Assembly: GCA_002215645.1 (NCBI GenBank)
Contig: NGFI01000004.1
Coordinates: forward strand, 427,234 to 491,233
Direction: 5' to 3'
Source: Gemmatimonadetes bacterium 2013_60CM_65_52
GTDB taxonomy: Bacteria; Gemmatimonadota; Gemmatimonadetes; Gemmatimonadales; Gemmatimonadaceae
Length of the DNA: 64,000 bases
Part shown: positions 9,751 through 19,197 of the stretch, piece by piece
Layout: each line of letters begins with the position of its first letter
Position numbering within the stretch: position 1 is the first letter of the stretch
Program-made: the position numbers and the translations under genes
The notes under the pieces: model-generated
What the model saw: the letters and a program-made list of their open reading frames with translations, nothing else
What the model was told of the DNA's origin: nothing
Database searches by the model: none

Positions 9751-9819
9751 AACCACAGAGAGCACAGAGAGCACAGAGAGCACAGAGAATTCTCTGTGCT
9801 CTCTGTGCTCTCTGTGGTT
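9751..9819. repeat. CACAGAGAG tandem/inverted repeat forming a large hairpin
   Basis: Four direct copies of a 9-base GAGCACAGA-type unit on the left run into their inverted copies on the right around the centre GAGAATTCTC. The perfectly complementary arms are 27 bases each (9763-9816). It lies between the stop codons of two convergent genes (9698 and 9818), so it can act as a bidirectional terminator. The repeated composition is unlike ordinary intrinsic terminators and resembles a dispersed repeat. Confidence 0.9.
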
Positions 9820-12800
9820 ACTGGCTTTGCTTTCCGTGGTCTATCGGAACGCGTTTGCGCTGTCTGATGGCGAACGCCTGAAGGGAATCTCCGGTATTGG
9901 CGACCAGCACCGCCTTGCCGGTGGGCGTGTTGATCAGTGCCAGCCCCGAGACCCTTCCGGGCGCGAGGAAGCCGCTCTCGGTCGGAGACACAGGCGTGAA
10001 GTGTCCCTTGCCGTCGCCCCGCAACCAGAGGCCATTGCCCGCGTCGGCTCGCGGCGTGTTCGGGTCGACATCGTAAAGATTCCCCGCCACCAGCAGATCG
10101 AGATGGCCGTCGCCGTCCACATCGTGTGCGATGATGCTCTTGATCGGAGCGATCTGTGCCAGGGTGGGCAACGCGAACGAGCTGAAGGTTCCCCCGCCGT
10201 CGTTGTGGAGATAGACGCTCGCGAACGTGTCCGCCTGATAGTGAACTGCCTGCTGCAATTGGGCGGCGCTGAACAACTGCGGAACGGATGCCTGCGCGAA
10301 GGATCCGTAGGTCGGGAACTTTACGGCGAGCGAATAGATCTCCTGGCCGAGCGACGCCAGGCTTGCGAAGGGGTATTCGGTGCCGGCGATCTCCTGCGTG
10401 AGCAGAACGTCCGTCTTCTGGCCACCGGTGAACGCCGCGGCGTAGACGCCGAACCTGCTCTCCCTGGACGTCTGGTAGGCGAAGTTCAACCCGAGATTCC
10501 CAACCACGAGATCGGGGCGGCCGTCCTTGTCGAAGTCACCCACCGCAAGGCTGTACCACCATCCGCGCATGGGCGGAAGGCGCGTCGATTGTGTCACGTT
10601 CTGTAATCGCGTACCATCGTTCCGGTAAAACTGAATGGGCATCCATTCACCCACCGTCACCAGGTCGAGCCGGCCGTCGCCGTCGAAATCGACCCATGCG
10701 GCGTCAGTCACCATTCCGCCCGGGTGAATCAAGTCCGGCGCGACAGATTCAGTTACGTCCGTAAAGCGACCTCCGTCGTTACGTAAGACATAACTCCTGG
10801 TGGGCGACGGATAGTCCCGAGGACTCAGGCGGCCGCCGACGAACAGATCCGGCCGGCCATCGCCGTTGAAATCACCGACGCGAACAGCTGCCTTGCTCGT
10901 CAACATCGACGGTAAAGTCCCCGCCGGCGCACGCACGAATTTGCCGCCCCCCTTGTTGAGGTAGAGGCGATCCTGCAACAGCGGAGAGCTCGGCGGCAAA
11001 TGATATCCGCCGCTCGTGACGTAGAGATCCGGCAAGCCATCTCCATTCGCGTCGAAGAACACGGCCCCCCAATCCTCGTACGCCTTGTCGGCCTCCCACG
11101 GCTGCCCCTGCGGGGATGCGACGAAACTGCCGTCCTTCTGCTGGATGTACAGCACGCCTGGCACGCCTGCGGCGCCGCCAATGAAGACGTCGTCGAGCCC
11201 GTCGCCATTGACGTCACCCACTGCCATGGGCGGCCCCTGACTCGAGAGCATGTATGGCAGCAACGGCTGCACGTTGTAATCCAGCAGGGACACCGCCCGA
11301 TGCACGTACGTCAATCCACGCTTCGCATCGAACGGCTCGAAGACGTAATCTCGAACCGGAGGAGGTATCGTCCGCGGCCCCTTGTGCGTCGCATCGGACT
11401 GTTTCACCACAATCATCCGATCGGCAGCCAGATTCCTCAGAACCTGGGAGCGGCCGTCGGGCCACGTCACTTCCATGCTGTCCGCACGCGTGGCCCGTCC
11501 AAGCCCGAAATGCACCGGGTCGTCCATGCTGGACATGTAGCCCCGAACCGGCGTGAAGTAGACGTGCTGCCGCTGCCCGCCGGCCGTGAGGACCACCGAG
11601 GCGCCGACGCCGCGCGTGTTGGGAGACTCCCCGACGAGCTTGATGCGCAGGAAGTGATGCGCGTCGTCCTTCGATTGCACGTTGTGATAGATGAACGCCG
11701 GCCCATCGATGTTGTTCACGACCAGGTCGAGCTTGCCGTCGTTATCGAGATCGGCGTAGGCGGCTCCATAGGAGAAGCTTGGCTCGTCCATCTTCCACGC
11801 CTTCGTCTTGTCCGTGAACGTCAGGTTCCCGTTGTTGCGGAACACGTAGTTCGGGAACTGATACGCATACAAGTCCTTGAGGAGCTGCCGAGCGCGTCGA
11901 ACATTGCCGTTGCGCAGTGCGCCGTTCGCCGCCGTCTGGTAATCGAGATCGTTGACCGCCTTGGGATAGCCGTTGCCGATGAAGATGTCCTTGTAACCGT
12001 CATTGTCGAAGTCCGCGAACAGCGCGCTCCAGCTCCAATCCGTGGCTGCGACGCCTCCAAGCCGCGCGATGTCGCTGAAGATGACGTCCCCGTTCCTCGT
12101 GACGCCGCCGTTCAACTGCAGCGTGTTGACGTCGTAGTCGTCGCGAAAGCCACGGCTGCGCGCTTCCAGGACGCCGCCATACGTCGTGAAGCCGCTCGTG
12201 CGCTTCCGGCGGCTCAGGTCCGGCGGCAACATGTCCACCTGGAGGATGTCGGGCAGCCCGTCGTTGTTGAAGTCGGCGATGTCCACGCCCATGCCCGCCT
12301 GACTCGTGTGCTTGAGCCATTGTGCAGCCTTGTTCGTGAACGTCCCGTCTCGATTGTTGACGTACAGCACATCGTTCGGCGCGCCGTCGTTCGACACGTA
12401 GATGTCGGGCCAGCCGTCGCCGTTCACGTCGGCGACGGCGACGCCGAGCCCGTAGCCGGCACCCTTGAGAATCCCCGCCTTCTCGGAGACGTCCGTGAAC
12501 GTCCCATTGCAGTTGTTTCTGTACAGGACGTTATGACTCCCCGGCGTCTCTCCTCGCATCCCCGTCGGGTGCGACGCCACGTCCGCCCGCGTGAAGTCCT
12601 TCGGCGAGTTGTTGAGCAGAAAGAGGTCGAGGCATCCGTCACCGTCGTAGTCGAGGAACACTGCGTGCGTCGTGAAATTGGTGTCCGCGATGCCGTACTT
12701 CGCCGCGGACTCCGTGAACGTCCGATCCCCGTTGTTGACGAAGAGCAGATTCGCCCGCTCCGATGCCGTGGACCACGGCGGCCCCGACACCGAGACGTAG

Positions 12801-13180
12801 ATGTCGAGCAACCCGTCGTTGTTGATGTCCACCATCGTCACGCCCGTCACCCAGCGATTCGTGGCGACACCCGCCGACTTGGTGATGTCCTCGAACCGCA
12901 TGTTCCCTTTGTTCAGGTACAGGCGGCTCGAGACCATGTTGCCGGCGAAGAAGATGTCCGGCAGCCCATCGTTGTCGATGTCCCCGACGGCGACGCCGGC
13001 GCCGTTGTACACGTAGACGTCGCTCTGAACGTTCAGCGAGTCGTCGGTCGTGATCGTGTTCGCGAACGAAACGCCGGTCCGGTCGGCGCTCAGGCGCTCG
13101 AAGACGGGTCGATCGCCGCCTCGGCAGGCCGCCAGCCAGAGGAGCGGAACCACGACTGCCAGGCGAGCCTGATGGTGCAT
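9818..13180 (-). CDS. FG-GAP/VCBS repeat lipoprotein with ASPIC/UnbV domain (CRTAC1-like)
   Basis: A 1120-residue secreted protein. The start is placed at MHHQARL, which opens a signal peptide with lipobox LWLAAC; the same frame stays open about 1.8 kb further upstream but only as an antisense shadow of the peptidase and GH9 genes. I count thirteen calcium-binding loops of the D-x-D/N-x-DG-x-x-D type (for example DIDNDGLPD, DYDGDGCLD, DFDKDGRPD), which build one or more beta-propellers. A single ASPIC/UnbV domain (IKLVGESPNTRGVGASVVL ... YMSSMDDPVHFGLG) lies mid-protein. The function of such proteins is unknown. It points toward the SusC/SusD pair and ends at the shared palindrome. Confidence 0.92.
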   Translation of the reverse strand: MHHQARLAVVVPLLWLAACRGGDRPVFERLSADRTGVSFANTITTDDSLNVQSDVYVYNGAGVAVGDIDNDGLPDIFFAGNMVSSRLYLNKGNMRFEDITKSAGVATNRWVTGVTMVDINNDGLLDIYVSVSGPPWSTASERANLLFVNNGDRTFTESAAKYGIADTNFTTHAVFLDYDGDGCLDLFLLNNSPKDFTRADVASHPTGMRGETPGSHNVLYRNNCNGTFTDVSEKAGILKGAGYGLGVAVADVNGDGWPDIYVSNDGAPNDVLYVNNRDGTFTNKAAQWLKHTSQAGMGVDIADFNNDGLPDILQVDMLPPDLSRRKRTSGFTTYGGVLEARSRGFRDDYDVNTLQLNGGVTRNGDVIFSDIARLGGVAATDWSWSALFADFDNDGYKDIFIGNGYPKAVNDLDYQTAANGALRNGNVRRARQLLKDLYAYQFPNYVFRNNGNLTFTDKTKAWKMDEPSFSYGAAYADLDNDGKLDLVVNNIDGPAFIYHNVQSKDDAHHFLRIKLVGESPNTRGVGASVVLTAGGQRQHVYFTPVRGYMSSMDDPVHFGLGRATRADSMEVTWPDGRSQVLRNLAADRMIVVKQSDATHKGPRTIPPPVRDYVFEPFDAKRGLTYVHRAVSLLDYNVQPLLPYMLSSQGPPMAVGDVNGDGLDDVFIGGAAGVPGVLYIQQKDGSFVASPQGQPWEADKAYEDWGAVFFDANGDGLPDLYVTSGGYHLPPSSPLLQDRLYLNKGGGKFVRAPAGTLPSMLTSKAAVRVGDFNGDGRPDLFVGGRLSPRDYPSPTRSYVLRNDGGRFTDVTESVAPDLIHPGGMVTDAAWVDFDGDGRLDLVTVGEWMPIQFYRNDGTRLQNVTQSTRLPPMRGWWYSLAVGDFDKDGRPDLVVGNLGLNFAYQTSRESRFGVYAAAFTGGQKTDVLLTQEIAGTEYPFASLASLGQEIYSLAVKFPTYGSFAQASVPQLFSAAQLQQAVHYQADTFASVYLHNDGGGTFSSFALPTLAQIAPIKSIIAHDVDGDGHLDLLVAGNLYDVDPNTPRADAGNGLWLRGDGKGHFTPVSPTESGFLAPGRVSGLALINTPTGKAVLVANTGDSLQAFAIRQRKRVPIDHGKQSQ

Positions 13181-13339
13181 GCGTACGAACCTCGTGGTCG
13201 GAAGACAGGCACAGCGATGGGCCCGCATACTCGCGATAACATACGTCCTCGTTCCACGATTCGCCGCGAGCCACAAGTTTGCCAACAACCACGCCGTTCC
13301 GCAGAATTGTTCGCTGCAGAAACCTTCAGAGGAGGGCTC

Positions 13340-14134
13340 GTGAAGAGAAGAGAGTTCGTCGTCTCCTCGGCGTTGGGCTCGTTCGCGCTGTTGATGGGCC
13401 GACTGCCAGGCGTCGCCGCGAATGCCACCGTGTTCGGCGGGGCGGCCACGCGGAAAATCCTGATCGCCGGCGGCAACTACAACACCGCATTCATCCGCTA
13501 CATGGCCACGCTCACAGGGAAGAGCCGGCCCAAGCTCCTCTTTCTGCCGACGGCCAACGCAGATCGTGCGGACTCGATGATCGCATGGTACAAGAGCTGC
13601 GCGCCGCTGAACGTTGAACCGTTGGTTCAGGAGAGCTTCATCGCGAGCACGTCCCAGAACAGAGGGTGGGACGAGGTACTCCTCTCCGTCGACGGCATCG
13701 TCGCCTCGGGAGGCAACACGCTCAATCAGCAGGCCATCTGGAAGGCGCAGGGGATCGATCAGGTGCTCCACCAGGCCTGGGACCGTGGCATCGTCCTCGG
13801 CGGAGCAAGCGCCGGATCGCTCTGCTGGTTCGAGGAGGGCACGACGGATTCGCGACCCAAGGAATTGTCGATCGTTCAGGGCTTGGGCTTCCTGAAGGGG
13901 AGCCACTGTCCTCACTATGACCGTGAGCCGGGGCGCCGGCCGCTCTATCACAAGCTGATCGGGTCCGGAGAGATGAAACCGGGCTACGCCTGCGACAACG
14001 ATGCGGGGATCTACTTCGAGGACAACGACGTGAAGCGCGTCGTGTCCACTCGCGCGGACGCGAAAGTGTATTACGTGAGCCGAGTGGGCGGGGACGCCGT
14101 CGAGAAGGTGCTCGAGCCGGAGCGGATTTCGTAG
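13340..14134 (+). CDS. Tat-exported S51-family peptidase (peptidase E / cyanophycinase-like)
   Basis: A 264-residue protein with a GTG start preceded by GAGGAGGG. The N-terminus KRREFVVSSALGSFALL is a twin-arginine (Tat) signal, so the enzyme is folded before export. The core resembles peptidase E and cyanophycinase: ILIAGGNYN, GIVASGGNTLNQQ, then the nucleophile elbow GGASAGS with Ser157, and SHCPHYD with His192. These enzymes cleave after aspartate or in Asp/Arg polymers. Frames that extend this gene upstream lie antisense to the FG-GAP gene and are not coding. The GH9 gene follows 9 bases downstream, so the two probably form an operon. Confidence 0.85.
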   Translation: MKRREFVVSSALGSFALLMGRLPGVAANATVFGGAATRKILIAGGNYNTAFIRYMATLTGKSRPKLLFLPTANADRADSMIAWYKSCAPLNVEPLVQESFIASTSQNRGWDEVLLSVDGIVASGGNTLNQQAIWKAQGIDQVLHQAWDRGIVLGGASAGSLCWFEEGTTDSRPKELSIVQGLGFLKGSHCPHYDREPGRRPLYHKLIGSGEMKPGYACDNDAGIYFEDNDVKRVVSTRADAKVYYVSRVGGDAVEKVLEPERIS

Positions 14135-14143
14135 GGCCTCGAC

Positions 14144-15922
14144 ATGATCACCGCACTCGTCCGACTCGCGGCGCTCGTGAGCGCGTCGCTGAGCGGCGAC
14201 AGCACACTCTTCATTCGCGTCAACCAGATCGGCTATCTCCCCGACGCGCCAAAGGTCGCCGTCGCGTGTGTGCTCGACAGTACTATCGTGTCCCGTTTCT
14301 CCGTCATCGACGCGAATGGGCGCACGGTTGTGCGGAGTCGACGCGCCTGGAGGGCCGGCGCATTCGGGCCATGCACGTCGACGTTCCGACTCGAGTTCTC
14401 GTCGCTTCGCGCGCGCGGCCGTTATCGCGTCATCGCGGGGCCGGACACCTCCCCGGCGTTTCGCATCGGTGCGCATGTCTATGATGGTGCAGCCGACACG
14501 CTGCTCTACTACATGCGCCAGCAGCGCTCGGGCTGGAATCCCGTGTTTGGCGACTCCGTGCATCGGCGCGATGGCATCGTCGTCGACTCGCCGCGCGCGG
14601 GAGACACCGTACATGTCAGCGGTGGGTGGGCCGACGCCTCGGACTATCTGCAATACGTGACCACGTCGGCCAATGCGACCTACGTCATGCTCATGGCGTA
14701 TCGCGATCATCCCACCGCCTTTGCCGACCGATTTGGCGCGAACGGAACGCCCGGAGCGAACGGGCTGCCGGATATACTCGACGAGGCGCGTCACGGACTC
14801 GAATGGCTCGTGCGCATGTTCCCCAACGACTCCGTGATGTTCAATCAGATCGCCGACGATCGCGATCACACGTACTTCGACCTGCCGTTCAACGACTCGT
14901 CGGACTATGGATGGGGCAAGGGAGGCCCTCGGCCCGTTTACGAATGCACCGGCCACCCGCAGGGCCTCTTCCAGAACAAGAATCGCTCCACCGGTTACGC
15001 GTCCACCGCCGGGAAGTACGCATCAGCGTTTGCACTCGGTGCGTCAACCTTCGCGAAGCGCGACCCAGCCTTCGCAGACACCCTGCGCCGCAAGGCCGAG
15101 GCGGCGTATGCGTTGGGTCGGGCGCATCCAGGTGTGTGTCAGACGGCGCCTGCGCGGTCGCCCTACTTCTACGAGGAAGACAATTGGGTCGACGACATGG
15201 AGCTGGGCGCCGCGGAGCTCGCGTCGCTCCCGGGCCATCGTACGATGCTCACCGAGGCCGTAGAGTACGCGGCGCTCGAGCCCGTGACGCCGTGGATGGG
15301 AGCGGATACCGCCAAGCACTATCAGTGGTATCCGTGGCACAACAACGGCCACTTTGAGACGTGGCGCGTTGCAGCAGGTCAACATGATGCGGCCACGAAA
15401 CGGCGCATGGCAGACTACTACCGCCGCGGGCTCGCCGGGGTGAGCGCCCGCGCGGACAACGGGTTTTTCATGGGTGTGCCATTCATCTGGTGCTCGAACA
15501 ATCTGATTGCCTCATTTGCCACGCAGGCGACGCTGTATCGTCGCATGACGGGGGACGCACGCTTCCGTGCCTACGAGCAAGCGGCAATCGATTGGCTCTT
15601 CGGTATCAACCCGTGGGGAGTGTCGATGGTGATCGGATTTCCGCATGACGGCCGATCGGCGCGCGACCCGCACTCTGCCGTCGCGGTGCGACTGGGCGTC
15701 GATAACCTGCTGGGTGGTTTGCTCGACGGGCCGGTGTATCGGTCGATCTACGGCAACCTGAAGGGCATCGCGTTGCAGCACCCTGATGCGTATGGCCGCT
15801 TCAACACCGGCCACGTCGTCTATCACGACGACGTCGGGGACTACTCGACCAATGAGCCGATCATGGACGGGACGGCGAACCTTACGTGGCTGCTGTCCGC
15901 GCTGGCCACACGACGGCGATAG
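14144..15922 (+). CDS. glycoside hydrolase family 9 enzyme with N-terminal Ig-like domain
   Basis: A 592-residue secreted glycosidase. After a short hydrophobic N-terminus, residues about 22-110 form the CelD-type Ig-like domain opened by IRVNQIGYLP. The (alpha/alpha)6 catalytic domain follows. Its catalytic-base motif is GGWADASDY (Asp164, Asp167), a variant of the usual DAGD with Gly replaced by Ser. The general acid is Glu571 in DYSTNEPIMDG. FGINPWGVSMVIGFP corresponds to the family's substrate-cleft block. GH9 enzymes act on cellulose and other beta-glucans, some as exo-glucosidases; the specificity here is open. Codon use matches the neighbours. Confidence 0.9.
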   Translation: MITALVRLAALVSASLSGDSTLFIRVNQIGYLPDAPKVAVACVLDSTIVSRFSVIDANGRTVVRSRRAWRAGAFGPCTSTFRLEFSSLRARGRYRVIAGPDTSPAFRIGAHVYDGAADTLLYYMRQQRSGWNPVFGDSVHRRDGIVVDSPRAGDTVHVSGGWADASDYLQYVTTSANATYVMLMAYRDHPTAFADRFGANGTPGANGLPDILDEARHGLEWLVRMFPNDSVMFNQIADDRDHTYFDLPFNDSSDYGWGKGGPRPVYECTGHPQGLFQNKNRSTGYASTAGKYASAFALGASTFAKRDPAFADTLRRKAEAAYALGRAHPGVCQTAPARSPYFYEEDNWVDDMELGAAELASLPGHRTMLTEAVEYAALEPVTPWMGADTAKHYQWYPWHNNGHFETWRVAAGQHDAATKRRMADYYRRGLAGVSARADNGFFMGVPFIWCSNNLIASFATQATLYRRMTGDARFRAYEQAAIDWLFGINPWGVSMVIGFPHDGRSARDPHSAVAVRLGVDNLLGGLLDGPVYRSIYGNLKGIALQHPDAYGRFNTGHVVYHDDVGDYSTNEPIMDGTANLTWLLSALATRRR

Positions 15923-15956
15923 GCTCACATCCGGATTCATCGTCGGGCGTCAGTCG

Positions 15957-18596
15957 CTACGGTCTTCCCGCCTCGCTCCGTCGAAACTGCTCCAACCAAC
16001 CCTGTAGCACCACGATCTGCCGCTCGGGCGCATTCACGGGCTGCGTCATCAGGATCCGCCCCGTCGCCCGGTCGAAATCCCAGGCCGGCCCGAGGCCTCG
16101 CGCCGTCATCACCACCTCGCTCGCGCCGACCGCGACCTGGGAGCCAAGCGTCACGTGTGCCGCACGGAGCGTCTTGCCGTCGAGCGCCTGATAGTAGACG
16201 GTCCGCCCGTCTCCCGACCAGCGCGCGCGATAGCCGCCCCCCGCGGAGACTTTCCACTCGCCACCGGCGTTCGCGTCGGGGAAGTGCCGGAGGTACACCT
16301 CCGGCGTCCCGGACTCCAGCGACGTAAACGCTGCCCACTTCCCGTCGGGCGAGATGGACGCGTCCGACTGTGCCCACTGCGCCTCGAGGTAATCGCGCAC
16401 GGGGGCGCCGGGTGCGGTGGGATTCGCGATCCCGACGCTGCCGATCGTCCCGCCGCGGCGCATGCTGCCGGAGATTCCCGGCGCGTTGTTCGACGAGTAC
16501 ACGAGCATCGTGTCCACTGGCCACGCGCTCGCGTGCTGGTCGCTGGGGAGCTTGAACAGACGAACGGGCTTCGCGCTGCGGTCCACCGGGCGAACGAAGA
16601 TGTCCTCTGCGTCGGTGTCCTGTCCCTCCGCCGTGAATGCGAGACGCGTCCCGTCCGGCGACCAGACAGGCGAGTGGCCGCCCCCCTCGTCGGTGAAGCG
16701 CGTTAGCGTGCCGAGCGCGAGGTCGTAAAGCGCGGTGTGCCGGTTGGTGCCGCGGGCGGAGCCGATGGTGAGTGCGAGCGTCTTCCCATTCGGTGAGAAG
16801 GCCGCGTAGCTCAGGACCTTCGGCGCAATTGGGAGCGTGTCGACCTTGCCGCGCGGATCGCGCAGGAGCAGCCGCGATTCCGGCTCGACGCCAGCGCGAT
16901 ATACGAGCGTGCCGTTGCGCGTGATCACGAACGGTGAGACGCCGCCGTTCGGCTGCAGGTCGTTGATCACCGGCACCGGCGTCCCGGAAACGGTGTGGCG
17001 CGTGCGGTCGAAGCGCACGATGAAAAGGCCGCCCGCAGGTGCCGTGTACAGGAGGTGGCCGGTGGGCAGGTACTCCGATTCCGCGGCGTCCTCGAGGATC
17101 GTGTAGGCGGTATCGGCCGCGATGTCGTAGTACTTCAGCTTCGACCCGCGCTCCACGTCCACATAGATCACGCCGCGCCCGTCAAATGTGAGACGCGGTC
17201 CTTCGGCGCCGTGAGACTTGGCGAGCACCTTCGGTGTGCCGCCCGCCGGGATCAGGATCAGGCGCGTCCCATTTTGGAAGACGATGCTGCCGTCGCCTCC
17301 GCAGTGCACCGTCCCCGAGAGCAGCGAGTCATTCGGGATCAGGGCGAGCGGCGAGCCGCCGGTGATCGCGATCTTCCGCAGGTGCCCGCGGGCGTGGTAC
17401 ACGATCCACTGTCCGTCGGGAAGGAAGCACGGGGACTCGCCCATCTCCGTGCCGGTCAGCAAGCGATACTCGCGCTGGCCGGCGTCGCGGACGACGATCC
17501 CTTCGTCGGTGGCAAAGGCGAATCGTGCGCCGTCAGGCGAGACGGCGAAGCGACCCAGGTCCGGATTCGCGCTCGGCAGATTGAGCATGAGCGGAACGAC
17601 GGGCGTGGACGGCGCGCTCCGGTCGCGCGTCCACGCCCAGCCGGCGAGGAGGACGCCGACAAGCGCGACCGCGACGCCGGCGACGCGCATGGCGCGGCCC
17701 GAGATACTCGCGGCGACGCTCGACGAGTGCGCCGCGACATATGCACTCGTGCCGTAGGTGAATCGCGAATTCTGCAGCGCCTCCGCAAACGCTGCCGCGC
17801 TCTCGAATCGGTCGGCAGGAAGCTTTTCCAGCGCCTTGGTCACCGCCGCCGCCACATGTGGCGGCACCGACCTCCGGATGTCGGTCAACACCTTCGGCGA
17901 CTCGGTGATGATGCGCATGATGATCTGCTGCGCCGAGCCGCCGAGGTGCGGAGGCTGGCCGGCGAGCATCTCGTAGAGCACGGATCCGAGCGAATAGACG
18001 TCCGAACGCGCGCTGATCTCCTTCTCGGCGGTCGCCTGTTCGGGGGACATGTAGTGCGGCGTGCCGAGGGAGAGGCCTGTCTCCGTCATCCGGCCGCCGG
18101 CGGCGGCGCTCACCGCGAGGGCGATGCCGAAGTCCGCCACCATCGCGTGGCCGCCGTGGAGCAGGATGTTCTCCGGCTTCACGTCTCGGTGCACGATACC
18201 GTGCTGGTGCGCGTAGTGCAGCGCATCGAGCACCTCGCGCGCGATGCGAATGGCTTCGTCGACGCCGAGTTGCGTCTCGCGGTTCAGCTTGTCGCGCAGC
18301 GTCTCGCCCTGGATGTAGGGCATGACGTAGAACAGGAATCCGTCAGCGGTCCCTGAGTCGAACAGCGGCAGGATGTGGGGATGCTGCAGCGCTGCCGTCG
18401 TCTTGATCTCGACCACGAACCGCTCGGCGCCGAGCACTGCCGCAAGCTCCGGCTTGAGGACCTTGAGGGCCACCTCGCGATCGTGCTTGAGGTCGCGGGC
18501 GAGGTAGACGGTCGCCATGCCGCCCTGGCCGAGCTGGCGTTCAAGGCGATAGCGATCGGCGAGGGCGGAGGAGAGCCGCTGAGTCGTGGGGTTCAC
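15957..18596 (-). CDS. membrane serine/threonine protein kinase with C-terminal TolB-like propeller
   Basis: An 879-residue protein from a GTG start at VNPTTQRLSS, chosen because homologous kinases usually start a few residues before ALADRYRLERQLG; an ATG 28 codons earlier is possible. The N-terminal Hanks-type kinase domain is complete: glycine loop GQGGMATV, Lys45 in VALKVLK, catalytic loop HRDVKPEN with Asp138, and DFG at 155-157. A transmembrane helix follows at about residues 305-325 (GVAVALVGVLLAGWAW). The extracytoplasmic part has repeated beta-propeller blades such as AVSPDGARFAFA and SPDGKWAAFTS. It probably senses an external cue and phosphorylates cytoplasmic targets. It converges with the GH9 gene, 34 bases away. 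Confidence 0.93.
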   Translation of the reverse strand: MNPTTQRLSSALADRYRLERQLGQGGMATVYLARDLKHDREVALKVLKPELAAVLGAERFVVEIKTTAALQHPHILPLFDSGTADGFLFYVMPYIQGETLRDKLNRETQLGVDEAIRIAREVLDALHYAHQHGIVHRDVKPENILLHGGHAMVADFGIALAVSAAAGGRMTETGLSLGTPHYMSPEQATAEKEISARSDVYSLGSVLYEMLAGQPPHLGGSAQQIIMRIITESPKVLTDIRRSVPPHVAAAVTKALEKLPADRFESAAAFAEALQNSRFTYGTSAYVAAHSSSVAASISGRAMRVAGVAVALVGVLLAGWAWTRDRSAPSTPVVPLMLNLPSANPDLGRFAVSPDGARFAFATDEGIVVRDAGQREYRLLTGTEMGESPCFLPDGQWIVYHARGHLRKIAITGGSPLALIPNDSLLSGTVHCGGDGSIVFQNGTRLILIPAGGTPKVLAKSHGAEGPRLTFDGRGVIYVDVERGSKLKYYDIAADTAYTILEDAAESEYLPTGHLLYTAPAGGLFIVRFDRTRHTVSGTPVPVINDLQPNGGVSPFVITRNGTLVYRAGVEPESRLLLRDPRGKVDTLPIAPKVLSYAAFSPNGKTLALTIGSARGTNRHTALYDLALGTLTRFTDEGGGHSPVWSPDGTRLAFTAEGQDTDAEDIFVRPVDRSAKPVRLFKLPSDQHASAWPVDTMLVYSSNNAPGISGSMRRGGTIGSVGIANPTAPGAPVRDYLEAQWAQSDASISPDGKWAAFTSLESGTPEVYLRHFPDANAGGEWKVSAGGGYRARWSGDGRTVYYQALDGKTLRAAHVTLGSQVAVGASEVVMTARGLGPAWDFDRATGRILMTQPVNAPERQIVVLQGWLEQFRRSEAGRP

Positions 18597-19197
18597 GCGA
18601 CATAGAATGGCGTGCGGGACGACGAACGGCGAATGACGGGGCTCGCTGTCCGTCTCGCACGCCTGGGCATCACGCGCCATCCTGCGGCGCGGCCCGCTCG
18701 GTGACCCTCCTTGGCACCGCGGGCTTGTCTGGCGTTGCCATTCTCATGGTGCTATGCTCAGAAGAAGGGACTGCATCAGTTCCTACCTACTAGTTGGTCA
18801 CGATTCGGTTCGAGCCTCAAAGTTACCGTTCCTGACGCATCGCGATGTCAGGAGCATGTGGTGGACGAATGTCCCCTGAGCGCACGCGAAACCACTCGTT
18901 CTCGCCCAAGTCGTTTGCGGCGGTGGACCAGACAGCCGGCCAGGTCGCAGCATTGTCCCCTGGCATAGCGATCACCACGGCGCAATGTGACACCAAGAAC
19001 GCGTCGACTCTCTGAGCTCCTCACCCAAGCGGTGCGCGACCTGTCGCGATCGAAAATCGCGAAGTGGCCCGGGAATGTTGCGGCGCGCCGATCGTTGACG
19101 GTGGAAACAGGACGCACAGGCTCGGTCACGATCCGCAGCACTGATGTCTCCAATTGCTGGCAGATATCAAACGCGGAACACTCGACGGAGGTTCGTC
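18597..19197. other. intergenic region between the kinase and a lipoprotein gene
   Basis: About 600 bases holding the divergent upstream regions of the kinase (leftward) and the lipoprotein (rightward). Open frames here have no recognisable domains and odd composition. I see no RNA gene or strong promoter that I can support. Confidence 0.45.

Noticed and set aside
11000..13339. Long plus-strand open frame upstream of the S51 peptidase
   Set aside because: It is antisense to the FG-GAP repeats; the peptidase has its own GTG, ribosome-binding site and Tat signal at 13340.
13181..14956. Long minus-strand open frame continuing upstream of the FG-GAP gene (about 590 codons)
   Set aside because: It lies antisense to the S51 peptidase and GH9 genes, has Arg/His-rich composition and no domain; the real gene starts at the signal peptide MHHQARL.
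16995..18356. 453-codon plus-strand open frame
   Set aside because: Antisense shadow of the kinase; rich in Arg, His and Ala with no recognisable motif.
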